Source: JBJYIN01 sp046237015 (GTDB lineage Bacteria > Pseudomonadota > Gammaproteobacteria > Enterobacterales > Enterobacteriaceae). Taken from it: DNA of 64,000 bases. The notes below the pieces were generated by a model, which saw only the letters and a program-made list of their open reading frames with translations, had not been told where the DNA came from and did no database searches. Shown one piece after another: positions 36,170-44,403 of this stretch. The stretch is taken from contig NZ_JBJYIN010000005.1 in NCBI RefSeq assembly GCF_046237015.1, positions 62,001 through 126,000 of the forward strand. Direction: 5' to 3'. Within the stretch, counting starts at the first letter, position 1, and each line of letters starts with the position of its first letter. The position numbers and the translations under genes were made by a program.

Positions 36170-36568
36170 TCAATAAGACATACAAGCCGCATTCAGAATG
36201 CCACCGCTTAGCGATGCGGCACACAAAAATGCGCCTGACGCGACATCATTATTCTGAATATGCTGACTCAGACGCGGCATATACAAACGCACGGCGAAGT
36301 AAATCAACAGTTGAACCACCAGCGCAACCGCACCCCAGGTCATGTAATCCACCAGACTGACTGAATTGATTGCTGCGCTGGAAAGTGGAATAACATAACC
36401 GATTAACGCGCCACCAAACCCAATTGCCGCCGTACTATTGTTTTCTTTAATCAACGCCCACTCATCATGTGGCGTAAATCGGGTATAGATAAACAGGAAA
36501 ACCAAAACCATGGCAAACCCAATGAAAAAGTAAGAAGCAAAAGCGAGTAAAGAGGTCACTATCGGCAT
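36170..36568 (-). CDS. yjfL: DUF350 inner-membrane protein YjfL
   Basis: A 132-residue protein with four predicted membrane segments in a duplicated two-helix pattern: SLLAFASYFFIGFAMVLVFLF, IGFGGALIGYVIPLSSAAI, WGAVALVVQLLIYFAV and ASGAFLCAASLSGGILNAACM. DUF350 proteins have no established function. Convergent with bsmA, 19 bases apart. E. coli yjfI/J/K and yjfM/C are absent. Confidence 0.93.
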   Translation of the reverse strand: MPIVTSLLAFASYFFIGFAMVLVFLFIYTRFTPHDEWALIKENNSTAAIGFGGALIGYVIPLSSAAINSVSLVDYMTWGAVALVVQLLIYFAVRLYMPRLSQHIQNNDVASGAFLCAASLSGGILNAACMSY

Positions 36569-36629
36569 GGCAATATTCCTTTTTATATAAAACCGTCGTC
36601 ATTCAGCAAGCAGGGAAACGGTGACAGGT

Positions 36630-36756
36630 ATATACCCTAACTAATTCAAGTTTCAGGACAAAAACGGCAAGGCGTTTTTGTCCTGAAAGGGCGAGGCTCA
36701 TGGATGAGCCGAGTAACGAACGCAGCCAACGCACAACTTGAAGTATGATGGGTATA
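36630..36756. repeat. ERIC-ended repeat with a different core
   Basis: A 127-base element with ERIC-like ends (TATACCCTAACTAATTCAAG and GAAGTATGATGGGTATA) and the ERIC segment CGCAGCCAACGCAC. The central part is replaced by a perfect hairpin, GGACAAAAACG / CGTTTTTGTCC with a six-base loop, and a second hairpin GGCTCATGGATGAGCC. The standard ERIC core is absent. The surrounding yjfL-rlmB spacer (36569-36934) holds nothing else except the rlmB terminator. Confidence 0.8.
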
Positions 36757-36885
36757 AGCGATTAATGCATAGCAAAGCGTTTATACACGACTTTATAGAA
36801 TAAGTAATGCGGAAATAACCATCGGATAACCACAACACACTGTAGGCAACAAAGAAAATATCATGGAGGGGAAAAGCATTAGACA

Positions 36886-36921
36886 TAAAAAATATAGCCC
36901 TTACCGAGCTATATTTTTATT
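36886..36921 (-). terminator. Terminator downstream of rlmB
   Basis: Stem AAAAATATAGC / GCTATATTTTT around a nine-base loop, followed by a T-rich tail on the minus strand, 14 bases after the rlmB stop. It could act in both directions. Confidence 0.75.
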
Positions 36922-36934
36922 CAGAAAGGTACGG

Positions 36935-37666
36935 TTACGCCCGCTGACGCACCGCCTCAAACAGACACACGCCCGTCGCCACCGACACGTTCAGTGATGA
37001 TACGCTGCCCGCCATCGGGATACTGATCAGTTCATCGCAATGTTCGCGAGTGAGGCGACGCATACCTTCCCCCTCAGCCCCCATCACTAACGCCAGTGAC
37101 CCGGTCAGTTTGCTCTGATACAACGTGTGATCGGCTTCTCCTGCCGTTCCAACGATCCAGACATTGTGTTCCTGCAATAATCGCAGCGTACGCGCAAGGT
37201 TGGTTACGCTAATCAGCGGAACACTTTCTGCCGCACCACAAGCGACTTTCTTCACCGTGGCATTCAACTGTGCAGACCGATCGCGCGGAACAATCACCGC
37301 ATGCACTCCGGCTGCATCAGCGTTACGCAGGCAAGCCCCCAGATTATGTGGATCGGTTACACCATCCAGCACCAGCAAAAAAGGCGTCTCCAGGTTTTCC
37401 AGTAACGTCGGCAGGTCGTTTTCCTGATACTTCCTTCCTTCTTTAACCTTCGCAACAATTCCCTGATGCACCGCCCCTTCAGACTGGCTATCCAACCACT
37501 GACGGTTAGCGAGTTGAATCACAATACCCTGAGCTTCCAGTTCAGCAACAACAGGTTGCAGGCGACGATCGTCTCGTCCCTTAAGGATAAAAACTTCCAG
37601 AAAGCGTTGCGGATCGCGCTCCAGCAGCGCTTTAACAGCATGAATACCGTAAATAATTTCGCTCAT
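36935..37666 (-). CDS. rlmB: 23S rRNA (guanosine-2251-2'-O)-methyltransferase RlmB
   Basis: SpoU/TrmH-family SPOUT methyltransferase, 243 residues. The N-terminal substrate-binding domain (IYGIHAVKALLERDPQRF) is followed by the knotted catalytic domain with LVLDGVTDPHNLGACLRNADAAG (motif 1), ALVMGAEGEGM (motif 2) and IPMAGSVSSLNVSVATGVCLFE (motif 3). Methylates the P-loop of 23S rRNA. Part of the conserved nsrR-rnr-rlmB operon. Confidence 0.97.
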   Translation of the reverse strand: MSEIIYGIHAVKALLERDPQRFLEVFILKGRDDRRLQPVVAELEAQGIVIQLANRQWLDSQSEGAVHQGIVAKVKEGRKYQENDLPTLLENLETPFLLVLDGVTDPHNLGACLRNADAAGVHAVIVPRDRSAQLNATVKKVACGAAESVPLISVTNLARTLRLLQEHNVWIVGTAGEADHTLYQSKLTGSLALVMGAEGEGMRRLTREHCDELISIPMAGSVSSLNVSVATGVCLFEAVRQRA

Positions 37667-37741
37667 TGATACTCTTCAAATTAATCATGATAGGCAGAGC
37701 CCGCTCCTCCCTGCACAAGGGAGGAAGCGGGAGCACAAACC

Positions 37742-40195
37742 TTATTCAGCAGATTTCTTCTTCGCGCGTTTAGCTTTGGTTGCTGCCGCAATCTTACGCG
37801 TTTTTTCAGCATTTTTTTTCGCTTTATCCGCACCGCTCTTTTTCGACTTCGCTTTTACAGGCTTAGCCTTACGATCGCCTTCTTTGCGGAAAGCTGAATC
37901 TGGTTCAAAATTCGCGGCAGGCTTAGCAGCATTGCGACGACGGCGGTTCGGTTTAGCATCACGGGTATCCGGCTTTTTCGCCCGATCGCGTGCGGTCTTC
38001 CCTTCTCCACGAGGTTTGCGCGTACTGGACACGAGAGCAAAATCGATATTGCGCTCATCCATATGCACCGCCTCAACACGGATCTCCACTTCGTCACCCA
38101 GACGATACACCTGGCCCCGTGACTCACCGATCAAACGTTGACCAATATTATCGTAGCGATAGTAGTCATTATCCAATGTGGAAACATGTACCAGCCCATC
38201 AATAAATAAATCGGTCAGACGAACAAAGAAACCAAATCCGGTCACGCTGGAAATGATACCAGTGAAAACTTCGCCGACGTGATCCTGCATAAAGTCACAC
38301 TTCAACCAGTCTGCCACATCTCGAGTTGCTTCATCGGCCCGGCGTTCAGTCATTGAACAGTGCATGCCCAATTGCAGCATCTCATTCATATCACTGTGCC
38401 AGCCGCCGGTTGGCGTCCAGCGTTCCTTGCGAGCACTCAGCAAATATTTGATTGCGCGGTGCAGGGACAGATCAGGATAGCGTCGGATCGGTGACGTAAA
38501 ATGTCCATAGGACGTTAACGCCAAACCAAAGTGCCCGCGATTTTCAGGATCGTAAACGGCCTGTTTCATCGAACGCAGCAGCATCGTTTGCAGCATTTCA
38601 TGATCGGGACGATCGGCGACTTCCACCATAAGTTCCGCATAATCCTTCGGCTGTGGCTTCATCCCACCTTTTAGCGTCAATCCCAATTCGCCCAATACGC
38701 TACGTAACGCCAGAACATGGTCTTCACTTGGCTGGTCGTGAACGCGGAACAGTGCAGGCTCTTCATTTTTCTCGACAAATTTCGCCGCAGAGATGTTCGC
38801 CAGAATCATGCATTCTTCGATCAGTTTATGCGCATCGTTCCGCACAACAGACTCAACACGTTCGATACGGCGTTCCGCGTTGAAAATAAACTTCGCTTCT
38901 TCGGTTTCAAACGCGATGCCGCCACGAACTTCGCGCGCATGCTCCAGCGTTTTATACATGTTATGCAGTTCTTCCAGCCCACCCACCAACGGCTTATAGT
39001 GCTCGCGTAGTTCCGCATCCCCTTGCAGAATATTCCACACCTTGGTGTAGGTCAGACGAGCGTGTGAACTCATGACCGCTTCGTAAAATTTATACGATGT
39101 CAATTTGCCTTGCGCCGATACCGTCATCTCGCAAACCATACACAGGCGATCCACCTGCGGGTTAAGCGAACAAAGCCCATTCGACAACACTTCCGGCAAC
39201 ATCGGAACAACCTGCGATGGGAAATAAACCGAGGTTCCACGCGCACGTGCTTCATGATCCAAAGGCGTATTCGGGCGCACGTAATAACTCACATCGGCAA
39301 TCGCCACCCACAGCCGCCAGCCGCCACCGCGTTTTTTCTCGCAATAAACCGCATCGTCAAAATCACGCGCATCCTCGCCATCGATTGTCACCAATGGCAG
39401 CTTACGTAAATCCACCCGGTCTTTTTTCGCGTCTTCAGGCACATCCTCAGAAAGATCTTTAACCTGATTTTCCACCTGAGAAGGCCAACTGTGAGGGATT
39501 TCGTGGGTGCGCAACGCGATATCTACCGCCAGCCCGGTTCCCATGTTATCGCCCAGGATTTCGACAATTTTCCCGATCGCTTTCGTTCTTCTGGTTGCTC
39601 GCTGAGTCAGTTCAACCACCACGACAAAGCCCATACGGGCACCGTTGATGTTTTCTTTAGGAATCAGAATATCGAAACTCAGACGGCTATCGTCCGGCAC
39701 GACAAAACCAACGCCAGCATCCACAAAATAGCGCCCAACGATTTGCCCGGTGCGCGGTTCAAGAACCCGAACAATACGGCCTTCACAACGGCCTTTGCGA
39801 TCGGCAGCCAGTGGTTGTGCTAAAACAACATCGCCATGAATCGCTCGTTTCATTTCCTCTGCGGACAAATAGAGGTCGTCTTTACGTCCTTCAACGCGTA
39901 GGAAACCGAAACCGTCGCGGTGACCGATAACCGTACCGCGTAGCAGATCCAGTTTTTCTGGTAACGCATAGCATTGACGACGCGTAAACACGAGTTGTCC
40001 GTCACGTTCCATCGCGCGCAGGCGGCGGCGTAACGCTTCAAGCTGTTCTTCACTTGTCAGTTGCAGATCGGAGGCGAGCTCCTCACGGTTAATCGGCGTA
40101 TCTCGTTTGGCAATATGCGCCAGAATAAATTCACGACTCGGAATAGGGGATTCGTATTTTTCTGCTTCTCGTTCCAGGAATGGATCTTGTGACAT
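37742..40195 (-). CDS. rnr: Ribonuclease R
   Basis: 3'-5' exoribonuclease that degrades structured RNA and takes part in RNA quality control, including trans-translation. Domain order in 817 residues: N-terminal helix-turn-helix (SREFILAHIAKRD...), two cold-shock domains, RNB catalytic domain with DGEDARDFDDAVYCE and HARLTYTKV, S1 domain near residue 645-725, and a long Lys/Arg/Ala-rich tail. The ATG preceded by GGAGG gives an E. coli-like length (813) and start MSQDPF; 15 further codons upstream in frame are not used. Overlap with nsrR is avoided at this start. Confidence 0.97.
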   Translation of the reverse strand: MSQDPFLEREAEKYESPIPSREFILAHIAKRDTPINREELASDLQLTSEEQLEALRRRLRAMERDGQLVFTRRQCYALPEKLDLLRGTVIGHRDGFGFLRVEGRKDDLYLSAEEMKRAIHGDVVLAQPLAADRKGRCEGRIVRVLEPRTGQIVGRYFVDAGVGFVVPDDSRLSFDILIPKENINGARMGFVVVVELTQRATRRTKAIGKIVEILGDNMGTGLAVDIALRTHEIPHSWPSQVENQVKDLSEDVPEDAKKDRVDLRKLPLVTIDGEDARDFDDAVYCEKKRGGGWRLWVAIADVSYYVRPNTPLDHEARARGTSVYFPSQVVPMLPEVLSNGLCSLNPQVDRLCMVCEMTVSAQGKLTSYKFYEAVMSSHARLTYTKVWNILQGDAELREHYKPLVGGLEELHNMYKTLEHAREVRGGIAFETEEAKFIFNAERRIERVESVVRNDAHKLIEECMILANISAAKFVEKNEEPALFRVHDQPSEDHVLALRSVLGELGLTLKGGMKPQPKDYAELMVEVADRPDHEMLQTMLLRSMKQAVYDPENRGHFGLALTSYGHFTSPIRRYPDLSLHRAIKYLLSARKERWTPTGGWHSDMNEMLQLGMHCSMTERRADEATRDVADWLKCDFMQDHVGEVFTGIISSVTGFGFFVRLTDLFIDGLVHVSTLDNDYYRYDNIGQRLIGESRGQVYRLGDEVEIRVEAVHMDERNIDFALVSSTRKPRGEGKTARDRAKKPDTRDAKPNRRRRNAAKPAANFEPDSAFRKEGDRKAKPVKAKSKKSGADKAKKNAEKTRKIAAATKAKRAKKKSAE

Positions 40196-40236
40196 TGTGG
40201 TTCCTCCATTGTCATCAGCAGGAGGCTGAACGACAC

Positions 40237-40662
40237 TCATTCAACCAACAATAACTGGTAAAGCGGCGGGTTTTCTTTGACCATATCAGCCAGCGTGTAC
40301 TGATCGAGTTCCTGCAAAAAGTGCTGCACAGCCTGTTGAAGTACCTGCTTAAGCCGACAAGCCGGTGTGATATGGCAGAACTCGCTACTGCAATTAACCA
40401 ACGACAGGGGCTCCAGCTCACGGACTACATCACCAATCCGGATCGATTCGGCCGGTTTCCCTAATCGGATCCCGCCATTCTTCCCACGCACGGCCATCAC
40501 AAAACCCGCACGACTAAGTTGATTGATAATTTTGACCATATGATTACGCGATACGCCATACACCTCTGTTACCTCAGAAATGCTGGTCATTTTTCCGCTG
40601 GGTAAAGACGCCATATAGATCAACGCCCGCAAGCCATAATCCGTGAAACTTGTTAACTGCAC
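40237..40662 (-). CDS. nsrR: Nitric-oxide-sensing transcriptional repressor NsrR (GTG start)
   Basis: Rrf2-family repressor whose Fe-S cluster is destroyed by nitric oxide. It has 141 residues, as in E. coli. Winged helix with GVSRNHMVKIINQLSRAGFV as recognition region, then the cluster cysteines Cys91, Cys96 and Cys102 in NCSSEFCHITPACRLK. Initiates at GTG with GAGG five bases upstream; this GTG start is shared with E. coli. A target box is visible before ytfE in this window. First gene of nsrR-rnr-rlmB. Confidence 0.97.
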   Translation of the reverse strand: MQLTSFTDYGLRALIYMASLPSGKMTSISEVTEVYGVSRNHMVKIINQLSRAGFVMAVRGKNGGIRLGKPAESIRIGDVVRELEPLSLVNCSSEFCHITPACRLKQVLQQAVQHFLQELDQYTLADMVKENPPLYQLLLVE

Positions 40663-40672
40663 ATAAACCTCG

Positions 40673-40688
40673 GATACCTCTGGGTATC
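40673..40688 (-). promoter_or_regulatory. Hairpin just upstream of the nsrR ribosome binding site
   Basis: Perfect 6-base arms GATACC / GGTATC with a four-base loop, ending three bases before the CGAGG ribosome binding site of nsrR on the minus strand. It could be an operator or an RNA hairpin affecting translation; the sequence alone does not decide. Confidence 0.35.
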
Positions 40689-40854
40689 ATTGACTAGCGA
40701 CCCGATGTCGCCCCATAAAAATAGATGCAAGATGCCGATCGACAACTTGCCTGAAACAAACTGAAAAAGCAAAATCAGACTTTACCCGCAGATAATAAAC
40801 CAGCCTCAAACACTACGGCTAATTATTTAGCGTTAAAACTCCCGATCTAATGCG

Positions 40855-40928
40855 GTATACCGAATGACAGAAAGACGGCAGGAAAGGCAATCACACACGC
40901 ACGGGCAACGTGAAGTATGACGGATATA
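40855..40928. repeat. Internally deleted ERIC-like remnant
   Basis: Begins GTATACC and ends GTGAAGTATGACGGATATA, matching both ends of ERIC elements, but only 74 bases long; the core signature is missing and ACGGCAGGAAAGGCAA recalls the left interior. Confidence 0.55.
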
Positions 40929-40964
40929 TCATGATTCAATCTTCGCACGACCACGATGACAGAC

Positions 40965-41012
40965 CGATCCATTTTGGTGCAATGCACCATAACAAAGCAC
41001 GATCATGGTGCA
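40965..41012 (+). promoter_or_regulatory. Tandem NtrC-type enhancer sites upstream of codB
   Basis: The right site, AGCACGATCATGGTGCA (40996-41012), closely matches NtrC sites of the AGCAC-N5-TGGTGCA type seen at glnA. The left site, CGATCCATTTTGGTGCA (40965-40981), keeps only the right half-site. A palindrome TGGTGCAATGCACCA overlaps the left site. Centres are 31 bases apart, three helical turns, and lie about 95 and 126 bases before the predicted transcript start. Confidence 0.7.
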
Positions 41013-41072
41013 CAAGATCCAGAGACACAAACGCTACACCCTAATTTCATCCATTTTTTCCTCTGTAAAAAC

Positions 41073-41088
41073 AGGCACATTTATTGCT
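41073..41088 (+). promoter_or_regulatory. Sigma-54 promoter of codBA
   Basis: AGGCACATTTATTGCT matches the sigma-54 consensus TGGCACR-N4-TTGCW at all but the first base, with the diagnostic GG (41074-41075) and GC (41086-41087) ten bases apart. Transcription would start near 41099, leaving a leader of about 70 bases before codB. Confidence 0.75.
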
Positions 41089-41167
41089 ATTACGGACCTG
41101 TTTGTCTTTTTTAAGCCGTCATGTGTTTCCGCAACACGCATTTATTCCATTCCAGAGGAAAGCCACA

Positions 41168-42430
41168 ATGTCAGAAAAAAGCGAGTTTCCGCTCAGTGAA
41201 GCTCCCAAAGAGGGGCGCAAGGGACTACTGTCTATTTCAATGGTGTTATTCAGTTTTACCTTTTTCACCGGCACCATGTTCGCCGGTGGCAAAATCGGCG
41301 TCGCTTTTAACATTGTCGATATGCTGTGGGTTGCGGTTATTGGCAACCTATTACTAGCCATCTACGCCGCATCGCTATCACTGATCGCCGCACGCAGTGG
41401 CTTGAACTCGGTGCTAATGGGGCGTTTTTGTTTCGGTGAAATAGGCAGCAAGCTCTCCGACTTTTTACTGGGGTTTGCCGAGTTGGGTTGGTATGCATGG
41501 GGAACCGCGACGCTGGCAATCTCGCTGGTTAAACTGCTGGACTTGTCTGACAGTATCACTATCCCGCTGATGATTTTGTTTGGCCTGGGTTTTTCCATTA
41601 CCGCACTGGTGGGATACAAAGGATTGGACGTGCTGTCACGCGTTTCCGTTCCGTTGATGTTCGTTCTACTGATTGTTTCAATGTGGATCGCGACTCATGA
41701 TATCGGTGGATGGACAGGGTTAAAAGCCATCGAACCTTCGCAAACCATGACCTTCTCCGCCGCCATTACTATGGTATTCGGCACCTTTGCCAGTGGCGCG
41801 ACGCAGGCAACAAACTGGACGCGTCTTGCCCGCAATGGCCGTATCGCCGTTTCGGCCAGCTTTCTCAGCTTCCTCGGTGGTAATGGCTTGATGATCATTT
41901 CCGGTGCCTACTGCGCGATTGTCTATAAACAAGCCGACATTGTCGCCGTAATGATGCTACAGGGCCTATCAATGGCGGCAGTCATCATGCTGTGCCTTAA
42001 TTTGTGGACAATACAGGGACCGACTATTTACAACGTGTCTGCCGCCGCCTGTCACCTGCTGCGCAGCGAACGTCGTCGAACCTTAACGCTGATCGGTGCC
42101 GTAGCCGGGATCGTACTGGCTATTGGCGGCATGTATGAAATGCTGATCCCATTTCTTATCTTGTTGGGTTCAATTATTCCCCCCATCGGCGGCGTTATTA
42201 TGGCTGATTACTGGTTTCGCTACCGCGGTAAATACCCGGCGATTAAACAGACAACGCTGCCACGTTTTAATATGATCGGCCTGAGTGCTTATGCTATTGG
42301 TGCGCTATTAGCCTACTTTTCCCCGTGGATCGCCCCACTGGTAGGGATCGCCGCCTCGGCCGCCAGCTATATTGTGTTCTATGAAGTCGCCAAGCGTACC
42401 CGTCCTGACATGGTTGTGCAGGGTGAGTAA
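41168..42430 (+). CDS. codB: Cytosine permease CodB
   Basis: Inner-membrane NCS1-family permease, 420 residues (E. coli CodB 419) with about twelve hydrophobic segments: LLSISMVLFSFTFFTGTMFAGG (first), FAELGWYAWGTATLA, ASGATQATNWTRLARNGR and IPPIGGVIMADYWF near the C-terminus, which are family hallmarks. The ATG at 41168 has AGAGGAAA upstream; a longer in-frame start inside the leader was rejected. Followed by codA. The sigma-54 promoter upstream predicts induction on nitrogen limitation. Confidence 0.94.
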   Translation: MSEKSEFPLSEAPKEGRKGLLSISMVLFSFTFFTGTMFAGGKIGVAFNIVDMLWVAVIGNLLLAIYAASLSLIAARSGLNSVLMGRFCFGEIGSKLSDFLLGFAELGWYAWGTATLAISLVKLLDLSDSITIPLMILFGLGFSITALVGYKGLDVLSRVSVPLMFVLLIVSMWIATHDIGGWTGLKAIEPSQTMTFSAAITMVFGTFASGATQATNWTRLARNGRIAVSASFLSFLGGNGLMIISGAYCAIVYKQADIVAVMMLQGLSMAAVIMLCLNLWTIQGPTIYNVSAAACHLLRSERRRTLTLIGAVAGIVLAIGGMYEMLIPFLILLGSIIPPIGGVIMADYWFRYRGKYPAIKQTTLPRFNMIGLSAYAIGALLAYFSPWIAPLVGIAASAASYIVFYEVAKRTRPDMVVQGE

Positions 42431-42457
42431 GTAATGAGCCTGACCGCAGGAGTTTTT

Positions 42458-43702
42458 ATGAAAATTATTAATGCCGGCCTTCGTCGGCAACATGGTCTTT
42501 TCACTATTAATATAGAGAACGGGCTGATCGCATCCATCGATGCTCAGCAAGCCGTCTTACACGTTGGGGAAAATGACGATGTGATCGACGCCAATCGTCG
42601 GTTGGTCATCCCTCCTCTGGTTGAACCACACATCCATTTGGACGCGACCCTTACCGCGGGTGATCCAGAATGGAATATGAGCGGTACGCTATTTGAAGGG
42701 ATCGAACGCTGGGGCCAGCGCAAAGCCACCATCACCCACGACGATACCAAGCAGCGGGCGCACACCACGATTGGTATGCTGCGCGATCACGGTATTCAGC
42801 ATGTCCGCACGCATATCGATGTGACCGATGCCAGTCTTGCTGCACTGAAAGCCATGCTGGAAGTAAAACATGAAGCTCGCGACCTGATCGATCTGCAAAT
42901 CGTCGCCTTTCCGCAAGAAGGAATTGAATCCTTTAACAATGGCCGGCAATTGATGGAGCAAGCAATTGAAATGGGGGCTGATGTGGTGGGCGGCATTCCC
43001 CATTTCGAAAATACGCGCGACCAGGGTGTCAGTTCTATCAAATTCCTGATGGATTTAGCCGAGCGTACCGGTTGTCTGGTTGACGTACATTGTGATGAAA
43101 CCGACGATGCGCAATCGCGTTTTCTGGAAGTATTGGCAGAAGAAGCACGCGTCCGCCAGATGGGGCACTTAGTCACCGCCAGCCATACGGTAGCAATGGG
43201 TTCCTATGACAACGCTTACTGTTACAAGCTTTTCCGTTTACTCAAAATGTCCGGGATTAATTTTGTTTCCTGTCCGACGGAGAGCATCCATCTGCAAGGG
43301 CGCTTTGATAGCTTCCCCAAACGTCGTGGGCTCACTCGCGTAGCCGAGCTTGACCGAGCTGGCATGAATGTCTGTTTCGGACAGGACTCAATCAGGGATC
43401 CGTGGTATCCGATTGGCAATGGCAACATCCTGCGCATACTGGATGCTGGTCTGCATATCTGCCATATGATGGGCTATGAGGATCTGCAACGTTGCCTGGA
43501 TTTCGTAACCGATAACAGCGCCAAAGCCATGAATCTGGGAGAACGATACGGTATCGCCGTTGGTCGTCCAGCCAATTTGGTGATTCTGGACGCCGAAAAC
43601 GACTATGACGCGCTATGTCGCCAGGCAAAAGCAATGCTATCGATTCGCCACGGCAAGATCATTATGCGCCGCGCACAAGAACAGTTGAGTTACTCCGCGT
43701 AA
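42458..43702 (+). CDS. codA: Cytosine deaminase CodA-like, probable 5-methylcytosine-accepting variant
   Basis: Amidohydrolase that deaminates cytosine to uracil and ammonia. Metal ligands and catalytic residues align with E. coli CodA: EPHIH (His58, His60), Gln153 (FPQEG), His211 and Glu214 (VDVHCDE), His243 (ASHT) and Asp310 (FGQD). The residue after Asp310 is Ser311, where E. coli has Asp314; CodA homologues lacking that Asp have been reported to deaminate 5-methylcytosine to thymine. The active-site loop reads SCPTESIHL instead of the E. coli ANPLVNIHL. Starting at the ATG preceded by AGGAG gives 414 residues; a further ATG lies 24 bases upstream. The gene follows codB by about 27 bases. 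Confidence 0.9.
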   Translation: MKIINAGLRRQHGLFTINIENGLIASIDAQQAVLHVGENDDVIDANRRLVIPPLVEPHIHLDATLTAGDPEWNMSGTLFEGIERWGQRKATITHDDTKQRAHTTIGMLRDHGIQHVRTHIDVTDASLAALKAMLEVKHEARDLIDLQIVAFPQEGIESFNNGRQLMEQAIEMGADVVGGIPHFENTRDQGVSSIKFLMDLAERTGCLVDVHCDETDDAQSRFLEVLAEEARVRQMGHLVTASHTVAMGSYDNAYCYKLFRLLKMSGINFVSCPTESIHLQGRFDSFPKRRGLTRVAELDRAGMNVCFGQDSIRDPWYPIGNGNILRILDAGLHICHMMGYEDLQRCLDFVTDNSAKAMNLGERYGIAVGRPANLVILDAENDYDALCRQAKAMLSIRHGKIIMRRAQEQLSYSA

Positions 43703-44068
43703 ATATCCAACAGGCATTTGGGTCACTCCCCGGTGCCTGCCCTTCTCTCGTTTAACATCAGATCAAATTATCCCCAGTCGAGACCGCGAGACGTAAAGGT
43801 GGTAGCGCGATAGTGATTAGAAATATTGCGGTCGTTGTACGAAAAATGCGTTAAACCCACAAAAAAAAATTCATGCATTATACTTTCTCATAATTAGATC
43901 GCTTATTTCCTATTGTCATTTATGTTCCCACCAGGAATACGTGTCGTGCCGCACCAACAACAGAATGGATCTATTCAGATTTTTAAAATAACAAACTGAA
44001 AAATATAACCAAATAAAAATGCAGATTAGCCACGGCTACCCAATGTTCATTAATCGGTATCCGAAGCT

Positions 44069-44146
44069 ATACCTACCATAAATAACTCGGGTTGCAGGAT
44101 AACCGTAGGCTAACGACTACACCTGCACCTGGAATATGACAGGTAC
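44069..44146. repeat. Degenerate ERIC-like element
   Basis: About 78 bases with related ends, TATACCTACCATAAATAACT and GGAATATGACAGGTA; the ends are imperfect inverted repeats and resemble ERIC termini, but the ERIC core is missing. Confidence 0.5.
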
Positions 44147-44209
44147 ACATACATGCTAATCCATTCAAATGGCAGGAAGCTGGCACATGTCACCGTAGTT
44201 TTAGGGGTA

Positions 44210-44336
44210 TATACCCAAAATAATTCAAGTTTCAGGAAGGCGGCAAGCGAAGGAATCCCGATGAGCTTACTTGAGTAAGTGATTCGGGTGACTGAACGCA
44301 GCCAACGCACATGCAACTTGAAGTATGACGGGTATA
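44210..44336. repeat. ERIC (IRU) element, full length
   Basis: A 127-base element with ends TATACCCAAAATAATTCAAG and GAAGTATGACGGGTATA, and a core (GAGCTTACTTGAGTAAGTGA) that differs from the first ERIC by several substitutions. Same length as the copy at 910-1036. Confidence 0.92.
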
Positions 44337-44403
44337 GGTATTAACGAAATTAATAGCAGCCTATTAAATAAATATTCCTGGAAGTATATAGGTAAACATA
44401 AAT

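Larger units (their letters stand above)
40663..41167. other. Divergent nsrR-codB intergenic region
   Basis: About 500 bases. From left to right it holds the nsrR promoter region, a 74-base ERIC-like remnant (40855-40928), two NtrC-type sites (40965-41012) and a sigma-54 promoter (41073-41088) directed at codB. No ORF with coding character or RNA gene is seen. In E. coli the nsrR neighbour is purA, so this is a synteny break. Confidence 0.6.
43703..44403. other. 700-base repeat-rich spacer between codA and the diguanylate cyclase
   Basis: AT-rich and without a credible ORF. It contains a weak stem CAGGCA / TGCCTG shortly after codA (43711-43732), a degenerate ERIC-like element (44069-44146) and a complete ERIC (44210-44336). 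The promoter of the downstream gene was not identified. Confidence 0.6.

Noticed and set aside
36698..36886. 62-codon minus-strand ORF in the yjfL-rlmB spacer
   Set aside because: About half of it is a translation of the ERIC-like repeat (YPSYFKLCVGCVR), with no ribosome binding site or family.
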